A DNA stretch of 64,000 bases from Streptomyces sp. B93 (GCF_018070565.1 NZ_JAGPXL010000039.1:1-64000), one strand, 5' to 3'. Positions 44,886 through 53,796 are shown, counted from the first letter of the stretch. The notes: generated from the letters alone by a model not told the origin. Numbers and translations: made by a program.

Positions 44886-44955
44886 CCGGAGCACGCGGGA
44901 ACACCCCGAGCACCCTGAGCCCCGCGGAGCACCCGGAGCACGCGGAGCACCCTGA
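44886..44955 (+). repeat. GGAGCAC-type short tandem repeat tract
   Basis: The gap between the FAD protein and macrodomain genes is built from imperfect 9-12-bp units around GAGCAC (GGAGCACGCGG, GAGCACCCTGAG, GGAGCACCCGG and so on, about five copies). It is the only low-complexity tract of this kind in the window and looks like slippage-expanded spacer DNA. Confidence 0.6.
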
Positions 44956-44974
44956 GGCCTCGGAGACCGACGCC

Positions 44975-45487
44975 ATGACCACCATCACGCTCGTCCAGGG
45001 CGACATCACCCGCGTGAGCGCCGACGCGATCGTCAACGCCGCCAACTCCTCCCTGCTCGGCGGAGGCGGCGTGGACGGCGCCATCCACCGCCGCGGCGGC
45101 CCCGCCATCCTCCGGGAGTGCCGCGCCCTGCGCGCCTCGCGGTACGGCAAGGGCCTGCCCACCGGCCGCGCGGTCGCCACCACCGCCGGTGACCTGGACG
45201 CCCGCTGGGTGATCCACACCGTCGGCCCGGTGTACAGCGAAACCGAGGACCAGTCCGACCTCCTCGCCTCCTGCTACCGCGAGTCCCTCCGCGTCGCCGA
45301 CGGCCTCGGCGCCCGCACGGTCGCGTTCCCCGCCATCTCCACCGGAGTCTTCCGCTGGCCCATGACGGACGCCGCCCGCATCGCGGTGACGGCCGTACGG
45401 GACGCGGAGACAGCGGTCAGGGAGGTCAGCTTCGTCCTCTTCGACGAGCGGGCGTACGCCGCCTTCGCCTCCCAACTGCCGGACTGA
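44975..45487 (+). CDS. Macrodomain O-acetyl-ADP-ribose deacetylase
   Basis: 170 aa, single macrodomain: VQGDITRVSADAIVNAANSSLLGGGGVDGAIHRRGG is the complete signature (Asp, Asn and the Gly-rich loop), with TAGDLDARWVIHTVGP and FPAISTGVFRWP closing the ADP-ribose pocket. It hydrolyses O-acetyl-ADP-ribose or reverses ADP-ribosylation. With the sirtuin (62682) and the ADP-ribosylglycohydrolase (63400) it is one of three NAD/ADP-ribose enzymes in the window, though it is not adjacent to them. Confidence 0.94.
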   Translation: MTTITLVQGDITRVSADAIVNAANSSLLGGGGVDGAIHRRGGPAILRECRALRASRYGKGLPTGRAVATTAGDLDARWVIHTVGPVYSETEDQSDLLASCYRESLRVADGLGARTVAFPAISTGVFRWPMTDAARIAVTAVRDAETAVREVSFVLFDERAYAAFASQLPD

Positions 45488-45497
45488 CGCGGCGGAT

Positions 45498-46307
45498 TCA
45501 GCTCCCGCTGATCCCCAGGTCGAGCCGGTCGGACAGTCCCGCCGCGGTGAAGGCGGCGATCAGTTCGTCGCGGCCCTCGGTGAAGTGGGCCCAGCTGTCG
45601 TAGTGCACCGGGACCACGCGGCGGGCGCCGAGGATGGTCGCCGCCTCGGCGGTCTGGGCGCTGTCGAGGACCAGGGGCTCGCCGTCGAAGAGGAACGGGA
45701 AGCGGGGCGCCCCGGCGAACAGGACGGCGGTGTCGACCGGGCCGAAGCGGTCGGCTATCTCCTTCACCGCGTCGAGGGAGGCGTTGTCGCCGCTGACGTA
45801 GACGGTCGGCAGGCCCTCGCCGGTGAGGACGAAGCCGACGACCTCGCCGGTCAGGGGCTCGACCGCCGCACGCGGGCCGGGGCCGTGCACGGCCGGGACG
45901 CCCGTCACCGTGACCGTGCCGCCGTCCGGCCGGTCGAGGTCGACGGACTCCCAGTCGGCCAGCCCGCGGGCCCCGGACTCGCTCCCGAGGCGCCGCCCGC
46001 CGCCCGGGGTGGTGAGCGTGAGCGGCACGTCCGCCAGCAGGGCACGCCCGGAGTCGTCGAGGTTGTCGGCGTGCTCGTCGTGGGAGAGCAGGACGACGTC
46101 GATACGGCCGAGGTCGGCGGGCGCGGCGGCCGGGGGTGCCGTCTTGGTCAGGACGACGCCGCTCCCCGAGGGGTGGTCGCCGGGGGCGTCGAAGGTCGGG
46201 TCGGTGAGGAAGCGCAGACCGCCGTACTCGAAGTGGGCGGTGGGGCCGCCGTAGACCCGGACGGGGAACCGGTCGGTGGCGGGTGTGGAGGTCACGGACG
46301 ACGTCAT
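45498..46307 (-). CDS. UlaG-like metallo-beta-lactamase-fold hydrolase
   Basis: 269 aa. The metal motif SHDEHADNLDD (H-x-E-H-x-D) varies the usual HxHxDH, with Glu replacing the second His of the motif's usual spacing. HYDSWAHFTEGRDEL closes the site. PVRVYGGPTAHFEYGGLRFLTDPTFD is the typical UlaG-family N-terminus. It is probably a cytoplasmic hydrolase of unknown substrate. GAGGGA precedes the ATG. A TCACGGATA inverted repeat lies directly upstream and may bind the CGNR regulator encoded by the next gene. Confidence 0.87.
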   Translation of the reverse strand: MTSSVTSTPATDRFPVRVYGGPTAHFEYGGLRFLTDPTFDAPGDHPSGSGVVLTKTAPPAAAPADLGRIDVVLLSHDEHADNLDDSGRALLADVPLTLTTPGGGRRLGSESGARGLADWESVDLDRPDGGTVTVTGVPAVHGPGPRAAVEPLTGEVVGFVLTGEGLPTVYVSGDNASLDAVKEIADRFGPVDTAVLFAGAPRFPFLFDGEPLVLDSAQTAEAATILGARRVVPVHYDSWAHFTEGRDELIAAFTAAGLSDRLDLGISGS

Positions 46308-46318
46308 GGCGATATCCC

Positions 46319-46391
46319 TCACGGATAGATGGGCGAGTATCCGTGAAGGACGGTAATGGCTCCTCATGGATGAGGGCAACTCTTTCCGTGA
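46319..46391. promoter_or_regulatory. TCCGTGA operator cluster upstream of UlaG-like gene
   Basis: TCACGGATA (46319-46327) and TATCCGTGA (46338-46346) form a perfect 9-bp inverted repeat with a 10-bp spacer, 12-39 bp before the start at 46307. A further half-site TTTCCGTGAG is at 46383-46392. The same TTTCCGTGAG occurs just upstream of the CGNR regulator gene (47081-47089). The common motif points to one regulator, most simply the CGNR protein. Confidence 0.55.
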
Positions 46392-46452
46392 GGAGGGGGG
46401 ATGTGAGGGTGTGCGGACGCAGGGACCCGCATGAGGGGGGCGTACGGCGGTT

Positions 46453-47064
46453 TCAGGCCCCGGTGCGCCGGGCGTAGGCCCGTGCGGCGCGTACCCGGTC
46501 GCCGCAGCGCGTCGAGCACCAGTGGCGGCGGCCGTGGGTGCGCAGCAGGAACCGGTCGCAGGGGGCGGCGCCGCAGGCGGCGAGGAGATCGGCGTCCGGG
46601 CCGGTGAGCAGGTCGGCGGCGTCGGCGGCGAGGGTGGCCAGGGCATGGTCGACGGCCTGGTCGGTGGGGTGCAGCTGCACGCGCCGCGGGCCGCTGTCCG
46701 CGTCCCAGGTCAGCAGGGGAGCGGTGGGCACCCGCGTCAGCGCGTCGTTCACCGCGCGCAGGGACTCCGAGGGCGCGACCCGGTCCTCGACGCGGGCGGC
46801 GAACAGGGCGCGCACATGACCGCGCAGGGTGCGTGCCCGCCGGGCGCACGGCTCATGGAGCCGGACGTCCGGTGCGATCAGGTCGTGCGCGAGCAGCCAC
46901 CGCCGTGCGTCGCCCGGGGCCGCCAGGAGGTCGTAGCCCTGTCCGCCCGGCACGGTCGCGGCGCTGTCCGCGAAGTCCAGGGCGGGATGCCGGTCGGCGC
47001 CCGGCGCGGGCGGCAGCACCGGCTGTACGGCGTCGGCGGGCGGGACCTCCTTCATGCCGTTCAT
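46453..47064 (-). CDS. CGNR zinc-finger transcriptional regulator
   Basis: 203 aa. An N-terminal stress-induced ABATE-like helical domain (HPALDFADSAATVPGGQGYDLL) is followed by the C-terminal CGNR zinc finger, CGAAPCDRFLLRTHGRRHWCST then RCGDRVRAARAYARR. Its four Cys and the CGDR motif are intact. Such proteins are ligand-responsive DNA binders. The ATG at 47064 is used; one at 47055 is possible. The neighbouring UlaG-like hydrolase is the probable target, with shared TCCGTGA half-sites. Confidence 0.88.
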   Translation of the reverse strand: MNGMKEVPPADAVQPVLPPAPGADRHPALDFADSAATVPGGQGYDLLAAPGDARRWLLAHDLIAPDVRLHEPCARRARTLRGHVRALFAARVEDRVAPSESLRAVNDALTRVPTAPLLTWDADSGPRRVQLHPTDQAVDHALATLAADAADLLTGPDADLLAACGAAPCDRFLLRTHGRRHWCSTRCGDRVRAARAYARRTGA

Positions 47065-47079
47065 GCTACTGGTCGCGGT

Positions 47080-47089
47080 TTTCCGTGAG
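47080..47089. promoter_or_regulatory. TCCGTGA half-site upstream of CGNR gene
   Basis: TTTTCCGTGAG lies 16-25 bp upstream of the CGNR start, where a -10 to +1 region is expected. It repeats the half-site found three times upstream of the UlaG-like gene, which suggests negative autoregulation. Confidence 0.45.
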
Positions 47090-47177
47090 CGCGGTCCGCC
47101 GAAGTGCCGGCCCCTCCGGCGGGCCGCATCCGTCCCGCCGGAGCACCGGCCCCGGCGGGACCACCCGTGGGAGTCGG

Positions 47178-47867
47178 TCAGCGGAAGTTCACGTCACTGC
47201 ACAGGAAGTACGTCTGGTCCATGTGCGACGCCTGCCAGATCGTGTAGACGACGTGCCGCCCGCTCAGCCCCGACGTGCTCACGTCGATCGTGTAGTTCTG
47301 GCTGGGCGCGTAACGGCCGGTGCGGGTGACCAGCTGGAGGTCGTTCCAGGTCAGGGGCTGGGTGGTGGGGTCGAAGCCCTGGCGGGTGACGTACACCAGG
47401 ATGTAGTCCGCGCCGTGGCTGGCCTGGTCGTGCAGCCGGACGGTGAAGTTGCTGGACACGTCCGTGGTCTTCCACGGGCCCACGGCGTCCAGCGAGTTGT
47501 ACCGGCCGCCCTCGGTCTGTCCGCCGCTGCACAGCTGGCCGTTGGGAATGACCGCCTGGAAGTTGCCCGCGGAGCCGTTGCGGTACAGGCCGTTCCAGTT
47601 CCACATGGCGTTGGTGTCGTCCTGCCAGGCCTGCCAGCACATGGGGTCTTCCTGTGCCATGGCCGGGTTCTGGAAGTCGCTGCCCCAGCGCAGCCAGCAG
47701 CCGTAGTTGCGGGACGCCGGGTCGACGACCGAGCCGTGGGCGACGGCCGTGCCGCTCCAGGGGATCAGACAGAGCAGCAGGGCGACGAGGCCGCTGAGGG
47801 CGAGGGTCAGTCGTGAGCGGCGAGAACCAGTCTTGTTGTGATCATGCCAAGATGTGGCCATGGGCAT
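47178..47867 (-). CDS. Secreted AA10 lytic polysaccharide monooxygenase
   Basis: 229 aa precursor. A signal peptide (~1-43) is cleaved before His44, which becomes the N-terminal copper ligand of the mature protein (AHGSVVDPASRNYGC). The second copper His is His151 in ASHGADY, and the axial aromatic lies near YFLCSDVNF at the C-terminus. It has no binding module. It oxidatively cleaves crystalline cellulose or chitin. A perfect CebR-type box upstream favours cellulose. The ATG at 47867 has AAGGAG 9 nt upstream. Confidence 0.93.
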   Translation of the reverse strand: MPMATSWHDHNKTGSRRSRLTLALSGLVALLLCLIPWSGTAVAHGSVVDPASRNYGCWLRWGSDFQNPAMAQEDPMCWQAWQDDTNAMWNWNGLYRNGSAGNFQAVIPNGQLCSGGQTEGGRYNSLDAVGPWKTTDVSSNFTVRLHDQASHGADYILVYVTRQGFDPTTQPLTWNDLQLVTRTGRYAPSQNYTIDVSTSGLSGRHVVYTIWQASHMDQTYFLCSDVNFR

Positions 47868-47934
47868 GGTCAGGGTCTCCTTGGTCGGGTGTGGGGGATG
47901 TGGGGATGGAGGGCGCCCTCGATCGGGAGTCGAT

Positions 47935-47948
47935 TGGGAGCGCTCCCA
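47935..47948. promoter_or_regulatory. CebR-type operator
   Basis: TGGGAGCGCTCCCA (47935-47948) is a perfect 14-bp palindrome identical to the known binding site of CebR, the LacI-family cellobiose-responsive repressor of Streptomyces cellulase genes. It lies 68-81 bp upstream of the monooxygenase start, near where the promoter should be. Repression should be lifted by cello-oligosaccharides. cebR itself is not in this window. Confidence 0.85.
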
Positions 47949-48056
47949 TTCCTCAATCTGTGCCCTGCGAAACGGCACCGCAACATTCGATCGCGCCACT
48001 TTCGCGTCCCCCGCGGCCCGACCACCACGAGGGCGTGGAAGTGGCGCCCCTCCGGC

Positions 48057-49517
48057 TCAGAACGGATAGTGCGCGTGCTGCGTGGCCAGCGTCACCCACC
48101 GGGTGTTGGAGAACGCCTCGAGCCCCCAGCGCCCGCCGAACCGCCCGTACCCCGACGCCTTCGCTCCGCCGAACGGCGCCTGCGGTTCGTCGCCCACGGA
48201 CTGGTCGCCGATGTGCACGATCCCGGTGTGGATCCGGCGCGCGACGCGCAGCCCATGGGTGCCGTTCTCGGTGATGATGCCGCAGGTCAGCCCGTTCTCG
48301 GTGTCGTTGGCCAGCGCGACGGCCTCGTCGTCGTCGGAGAATCCGGTCACCACGCAGACCGGCCCGAACGCCTCGGCGTGGTACAGGTCCATGTCCGGCG
48401 TGACCCCGGTCAGCACGGTGGCCGGATGTACCGCCCCCTCGGGCGCACCGCCCCCGGTGAGCACCGTGGCCCCCTTCGCCACCGCGTCCGCCACCAGTGC
48501 CGCGACCCGCCGCGCCGACGCGGCGTCGACCAGCGGCCCGACGACGGTGCGCGGGTCGGCGGGGTCCCCGGCCGGGAGCGCGGCGACCTTGGCCGTGAAC
48601 TTGCGGGTGAACTCCGCCAGCAGCGAGGCGTGGACGAGTATCCGGTCGCCGGACATGCAGATCTGTCCGGCGTTCATGAAGACGCCGAAGGCGGCGGCGT
48701 CCACCGCGTGGTCCACGTCGGCGTCGTCGAGGACGACGATGGAGTTCTTGCCGCCCAACTCCAGGACGGCGGGCTTGAGATGGCGGGCGGCGTGCGCGCC
48801 GATGATGCGGCCCACGCCGGTGGAGCCGGTGAAGTTGACGGCGCGCACACGTGGGTCGGCGATGAGCGCCTCGGCGATCTCGGCGGCGTCGGCGCGGTCG
48901 TTGGTGATCACGTTGAGTACGCCGTCCGGCAGGCCCGCGTCGCGCAGTACGTCGGCGACGAGCAGCCCGCAGGCGAGGGGCGCGTCCTCGCTCGCCTTGA
49001 GGACGACGGTGTTCCCGGCGGCGAGCGGCGCGGCCACGGCCCGCACGCCCAGGATGACGGGGGCGTTCCAGGGCGCGAACGCGGCCACCACGCCGAGCGG
49101 TTCACGCACCGCGAGGCCCAGCGTGCCCTCCTCCTGTGGGGTGAGGACTTCCCCGCGCGGGGCGGTGACCGCGGCGGCGGCCTCCCGCAGCATGTCGGCC
49201 GCGAGCCCGACGTTGAAGTGGGCCCAGGGGCGGGTGCCGCCGACCTCGTGGGCCATCAGCTCCGCGACCTGCTCGGCCCGGTCCTGGAGCAGGTCGGCGG
49301 CCTTGAGGAGGATGGTCCGGCGGGCGAACGGGCTGAGGGCCGCCCAGGACGCGAACGCCGCGTCGGCCGCCTCCGCGGCGCGGGCGACGTCCTCGACGCC
49401 CGCGGCGGCGACCCGGGCGTAGGGCTGCCCGGTGTAGGGGTCGGTGTCCTCGGTGGTGCGGCCCGACGCGGCGGGTACGTCCTTGCCGCCGATGTGCAGC
49501 TCGCGGGTGATGGTCAT
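48057..49517 (-). CDS. Aldehyde dehydrogenase (aromatic aldehyde type)
   Basis: 486 aa, NAD(P)-dependent. Catalytic Glu in LELGGKNS and Cys in NAGQICMSGDR. Cofactor motifs APWNAPVILGVRA and FTGSTGVGR are present. The GQICMS variant is common in benzaldehyde/vanillin-type dehydrogenases, so an aromatic aldehyde is plausible, but no aromatic pathway surrounds it. The ATG at 49517 begins with MTITRELHIGG; an ATG at 49532 is possible. It is divergent from the beta-galactosidase across a promoter with an inverted repeat. Confidence 0.9.
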   Translation of the reverse strand: MTITRELHIGGKDVPAASGRTTEDTDPYTGQPYARVAAAGVEDVARAAEAADAAFASWAALSPFARRTILLKAADLLQDRAEQVAELMAHEVGGTRPWAHFNVGLAADMLREAAAAVTAPRGEVLTPQEEGTLGLAVREPLGVVAAFAPWNAPVILGVRAVAAPLAAGNTVVLKASEDAPLACGLLVADVLRDAGLPDGVLNVITNDRADAAEIAEALIADPRVRAVNFTGSTGVGRIIGAHAARHLKPAVLELGGKNSIVVLDDADVDHAVDAAAFGVFMNAGQICMSGDRILVHASLLAEFTRKFTAKVAALPAGDPADPRTVVGPLVDAASARRVAALVADAVAKGATVLTGGGAPEGAVHPATVLTGVTPDMDLYHAEAFGPVCVVTGFSDDDEAVALANDTENGLTCGIITENGTHGLRVARRIHTGIVHIGDQSVGDEPQAPFGGAKASGYGRFGGRWGLEAFSNTRWVTLATQHAHYPF

Positions 49518-49556
49518 GCGGGTTCCTGCCATCCGTCTTCGGCCAGTGATCGCGTT

Positions 49557-49588
49557 CGCCAGGTGAATTAATCTTCAAGTACCTGGCG
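49557..49588. promoter_or_regulatory. CGCCAGGT-N16-ACCTGGCG inverted repeat
   Basis: CGCCAGGT (49557-49564) and ACCTGGCG (49581-49588) are exact 8-bp reverse complements around an A/T-rich 16-bp spacer that itself could be a -10 region. It lies 40-71 bp upstream of the aldehyde dehydrogenase and about 210 bp upstream of the beta-galactosidase. A dimeric repressor of GntR, TetR or LacI type could bind; none is encoded next to it. Confidence 0.5.
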
Positions 49589-49794
49589 GTATGGAGTCTC
49601 CAAGTGGCGGAAGCCCATGTCAATGGCGTCGACAGGGGCGGAATCCGGCCGCCTCTGGCCTGCTCCATCAAGACCACACAAAGTCCGACGGGGTAATTGA
49701 TTCGTTTGTGTTCGGAGTTCTAGGGTGGGCCGTCTGTGAGCTGAGCCGCTCTCAGCCCGTGCAGCGCACTGTTCGTCCAGGGAAGGACACGGTC

Positions 49795-52700
49795 ATGCCG
49801 CACCCGCACCCCACGCGCCCTCACACCACCCCCACCGAGCGTCCCGTCGTCAGCCGCCGCAGGCTCCTCGAAGGGGGAGCCGCCGTCCTCGGCGCCCTGG
49901 CCCTGTCCGCCCCGTCGGCCGCGGCCCGCCCGCCGGGCCTGCCCCGGGCGCAGGGCACCCCGGAGTGGAACGGAGACATCGCCCTCTTCCAGGTCGGCAC
50001 CGAGCCCCCGCACACCACGCTCATGCCGTACGCCGACCTCGACCAGGCCCTGGCGGCCGACCGCACCCGCTCCCCGTACCGGCTGAGCCTCGACGGCACC
50101 TGGAGGTTCGCCTACGCCGACCGCCCCGACGACCGCGACCCCGACTTCCACCGCACCGACGTCGACGACAGCGGCTGGGACACCATCCCCGTGCCCTCCG
50201 TCTGGCAGTTGCACGGCCACGACTTCCCCGTCTACGTCAACATCACCTACCCGTACTGGGGCCCCAACGGCCTGGGCGAGGAACCCCGTCCGCCCGCGGC
50301 CCCGACCCGCTACAACCCCGTCGGGCAGTACCGCCGTACGTTCACCGTCCCGCGCGACTGGGCGGGACGGCGGACGTTCCTGCACTTCGAGGGCGTCAAG
50401 TCGGCGCACTACGTGTGGATCAACGGCGAACTCGTCGGCTACAGCGAGGACTCCTTCACCCCGGCCGAGTACGACATCACCGACCGCCTGAGACCGGGCA
50501 CCAACCAGATCGCCGTCGAGGTCTACCGCTACTCCGACGGCGACTGGCTGGAGGACCAGGACATGATCCGGCTGAGCGGTATCTTCCGCTCGGTCTACCT
50601 GTACTCCACGCCGCCGGTGCACCTGCGCGACTTCCGGCTGGACACTCCGCTGAGCGACGACCACACGGCGGCCGAGCTGTCGGTGACGGCGACCGTGCGG
50701 TCGTACGCGGGCGACGTGGGCCGGTACACCGTCGACACCACGCTGTATGACGACCAGGGCCACCCCGTCTGGCCCCGCCCCCTGCGCCAGCACGTCGACA
50801 TCGGGGCGACCGGCGAGGACACCACCGTCCAGGCCGCGCGGCCCGTCCCCGGACCCCGCCTCTGGTCGGCCGAGCACCCCACCCTCTACACCGCCGTGCT
50901 GCGCCTGCGCGACCCGGCCGGAAAGGTGATCGAGACCCTCTCGCACCGCGTGGGACTGCGGGAGTTCGCGCTGCGGGACGGGCTGATGCGCATCAACGGC
51001 AAGCCGGTGTCGTTCCGAGGGACCAACCGGCACGAGATGCACCCCGACCGCGGTATCGCGCTCACCCGCGCCGACATGGTCGAGGACATCAGGATCATCA
51101 AGCGGCTGAACATGAACTCCGTCCGCACCTCGCACTACCCCGACAACCCGCTCTGGCTGGAACTCGCCGACGAGTACGGCCTGTACCTCGTCGACGAGAC
51201 CAACCTGGAGACCCACGGCATCCGCGGCGAGTACCCCGGCGACCACGCCGACTGGACCGAGGCGTGCGTGGCCCGCGCCCAGAACATGGTCCACCGAGAC
51301 AAGAACCACGCCAGCGTCGTCATCTGGTCCCTGGGCAACGAGGCGGGCGGCGGCAGCACGTTCGCCGCCATGCACGACTGGATCCGCTCCTACGACCCCA
51401 CCCGCGTCATCCAGTACGAGGGCGACGACCGGCCCGGCGTCAGCGACATCCGCTCCCGGATGTACGAGAGTCCCGCCCGCGTCGAACAGCGCGCGCGGGA
51501 CACCGCCGACACCCGCCCGTACGTCATGATCGAGTACTCCCACGCGATGGGGAACTCCAACGGCAACTTCAGGAAGTACTGGGACGTCGTCCGCCGTCAC
51601 GACGTCCTCCAGGGCGGCTGGATCTGGGACTTCATGGACCAGGCGCTCACCTGGCCGACCCCCGCCCGCACCCTGCTCACCGAGTCCGGGCCGCTCGGAC
51701 TGCGCGGTGAGATCCTCGCCCCCAGCGGCACCTTCGACCGGGAGCACGGCGTGTCCGGCGGCACCGTCTTCGCCCGCGACCCCGGCCTCGACCTCACCGG
51801 CTCGCTCACCCTGGAGGCCTGGATCACGCCCCGGGTGACGGGCTACCACCAGCCCGTCCTCGCCAAGGGCGACACGCAGTACGCCCTGAAGCAGACCAAC
51901 AACAGCCTGGAGTTCTTCATCCACGACAGCGGCCAGTGGATCACCGCGAGCTGGCCGCTGCCGGGGGACTGGACCGGCACCGAGCACCACATCGCGGGCG
52001 TCTTCGACGAGGAGGCGGGCACGCTGACCCTCTGGGTGGACGGCGCGGTGCGCGCCACCCGAACCACCACCCGGCGCCCCGGCGCCACCACCGCCCCGCT
52101 CGCCCTCGGCACCGACGCCGACAACCCCAGCCGCGAGTTCAGCGGCACCATCCGGCGCGCCCGGGTCCACGCCCGCGCCCTGACCACCGCCGAACTGGCC
52201 GCCGGGGGGCGCGGCCCCGACGACGAGGCCGTGCGGTTCTGGTTCGACGCCGCGACCGTCGGACACACCGAGCGCCGGCCACGGGAGAGGACGTTCCTCT
52301 CCTACGGCGGCGACTGGGGCGACAACCCCAACGACGGCAACTTCGGCGCGGACGGCATCGTCACCGCCGACCGGCGGCACACCGGCAAGGCCGCCGAGAT
52401 CAAACGCGTCCACCAGGCCATCGACGCCCGGCTCGCCACCGACGGCACCACCCGCGACGCGGTCGCCGTCACCCTCACCAACGAGTACCTGTTCACCAGC
52501 CTCCGCGAGTTCGACGGCAAGTGGGAACTCGCCGTGGACGGGGCGGTCGTGCGGCACGGCAGGCTCACCCGGGGCCAGCTGGACCTGCCGCCGCTGTCGA
52601 GCAAGGACATCACCCTCCCCGTACGCCTGCCCGACGACCCGGCGCCCGGCGCGGAGGCCTTCCTGCGGCTCTCCTTCACCACCAAGGAGCCCACCCCCTG

Positions 52701-53730
52701 GGCGCGGGCCGGTTTCGAGGTGGCCGCACGGCAGCTGCCCCTGGACTCCGGGGCGCCGGAGGTGACGCCGGTACCGCTGTCGAGCGTGCCCACGCTGACC
52801 TACGACGACGGCGAGGGCGCGGTCACCGTCCGCGGCCGGGACTTCTCCGTCACCGTCGACAAGCGCAGCGGTGTGATCACCTCCTACGAGGCCCGGGGGA
52901 CGCGGCTGATCGAGTCGGGGCCCGCGCCGAACTTCTGGCGGGCGCCCACCGACAACGACCGGGGCAACGGCCAGCACACCCGCAACCAGACCTGGCGGGA
53001 CGCCGGAGCCCGGCGCGAGGTGACGGACGTACGGGTGCGGGCGCTGGGGGACCGGGCCGTCGAGATCACGGTCGAGGGCACCCTGCCGACCACCGCGCGG
53101 TCGGCTTACACCACCACGTACACGGTCTTCGGCAACGCCGAGATCAAGGTCGACAACACCCTGCGCCCCGGCGCGGCCACCCTTCCCTACATCCCCGAGG
53201 TCGGCACCCTGCTCCTCCTCCCCGGCCGCCTCAGCCACCTGCACTACTACGGCCGTGGCCCCGAGGAGAACCACTGGGACCGCAACGACGGCACCGACGT
53301 CGGCCGGTACTCCGGCACGGTCGACGAGCAGTGGACGCCGTACATCCGCCCCCAGGAGAACGGCAACAAGACCGACGTCCGCTGGGTCGCGCTCACCGGC
53401 CGCGACGGCGCCGGACTGCTCGCCTGCGCCCCGCCCGGCGGCCCCCTGCTGGAGGTCAACGCCTCCCGCTTCACCCCGGAGGACCTGTCCGTCGGCGCCC
53501 GTCACGACTACCAGCTCACCCCGCGCGAGGAGGTCGTGCTGCGGCTGAACCACCGGCAGATGGGGGTGGGCGGCGACAACAGCTGGGGCGCGCACACGCA
53601 CGACGAGTACAAGCTGTTCGCCGACCGCGACTACGCCTACACCTACCGGCTCCGCCCCCTCACCGACGTCAATGAGGCACAGCGCCTCGCCCGGCGTCCC
53701 ACCGGACTCGGGGAGGAGGTGACCGGATAG
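49795..53730 (+). CDS. Tat-exported GH2 beta-galactosidase with inserted LamG domain
   Basis: 1311 aa. The twin-arginine leader SRRRLLEGG (~20-28) with an Ala-rich core predicts folded export. GH2 sandwich and Ig domains (~50-390) are followed by the TIM barrel, with acid/base Glu516 (SLGNEAGG) and nucleophile Glu580 (MIEYSHAMGNSNG). Residues ~660-820 are a LamG/concanavalin-like domain (LDLTGSLTLEAW, AGVFDEEAGTLTLWVDG, FSGTIRRARVHARAL). The bgal small-chain domain 5 fills ~1010-1290. It should release galactose outside the cell; the LamG part may bind plant galactan. Confidence 0.93.
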   Translation: MPHPHPTRPHTTPTERPVVSRRRLLEGGAAVLGALALSAPSAAARPPGLPRAQGTPEWNGDIALFQVGTEPPHTTLMPYADLDQALAADRTRSPYRLSLDGTWRFAYADRPDDRDPDFHRTDVDDSGWDTIPVPSVWQLHGHDFPVYVNITYPYWGPNGLGEEPRPPAAPTRYNPVGQYRRTFTVPRDWAGRRTFLHFEGVKSAHYVWINGELVGYSEDSFTPAEYDITDRLRPGTNQIAVEVYRYSDGDWLEDQDMIRLSGIFRSVYLYSTPPVHLRDFRLDTPLSDDHTAAELSVTATVRSYAGDVGRYTVDTTLYDDQGHPVWPRPLRQHVDIGATGEDTTVQAARPVPGPRLWSAEHPTLYTAVLRLRDPAGKVIETLSHRVGLREFALRDGLMRINGKPVSFRGTNRHEMHPDRGIALTRADMVEDIRIIKRLNMNSVRTSHYPDNPLWLELADEYGLYLVDETNLETHGIRGEYPGDHADWTEACVARAQNMVHRDKNHASVVIWSLGNEAGGGSTFAAMHDWIRSYDPTRVIQYEGDDRPGVSDIRSRMYESPARVEQRARDTADTRPYVMIEYSHAMGNSNGNFRKYWDVVRRHDVLQGGWIWDFMDQALTWPTPARTLLTESGPLGLRGEILAPSGTFDREHGVSGGTVFARDPGLDLTGSLTLEAWITPRVTGYHQPVLAKGDTQYALKQTNNSLEFFIHDSGQWITASWPLPGDWTGTEHHIAGVFDEEAGTLTLWVDGAVRATRTTTRRPGATTAPLALGTDADNPSREFSGTIRRARVHARALTTAELAAGGRGPDDEAVRFWFDAATVGHTERRPRERTFLSYGGDWGDNPNDGNFGADGIVTADRRHTGKAAEIKRVHQAIDARLATDGTTRDAVAVTLTNEYLFTSLREFDGKWELAVDGAVVRHGRLTRGQLDLPPLSSKDITLPVRLPDDPAPGAEAFLRLSFTTKEPTPWARAGFEVAARQLPLDSGAPEVTPVPLSSVPTLTYDDGEGAVTVRGRDFSVTVDKRSGVITSYEARGTRLIESGPAPNFWRAPTDNDRGNGQHTRNQTWRDAGARREVTDVRVRALGDRAVEITVEGTLPTTARSAYTTTYTVFGNAEIKVDNTLRPGAATLPYIPEVGTLLLLPGRLSHLHYYGRGPEENHWDRNDGTDVGRYSGTVDEQWTPYIRPQENGNKTDVRWVALTGRDGAGLLACAPPGGPLLEVNASRFTPEDLSVGARHDYQLTPREEVVLRLNHRQMGVGGDNSWGAHTHDEYKLFADRDYAYTYRLRPLTDVNEAQRLARRPTGLGEEVTG

Positions 53731-53796
53731 CGGTGTGCGACGGGCCGTACGCGGTACTCCGTAGGCGACAGCCCAGCGCGCGCACGGGAGGCCCGC

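Noticed and set aside
45498..46307. Loss of function in the UlaG-like protein because of Glu in its metal motif
   Set aside because: HxEHxD variants are tolerated in UlaG-like families as far as I recall, and the rest of the site is intact, so I noted it but do not call the enzyme inactive.
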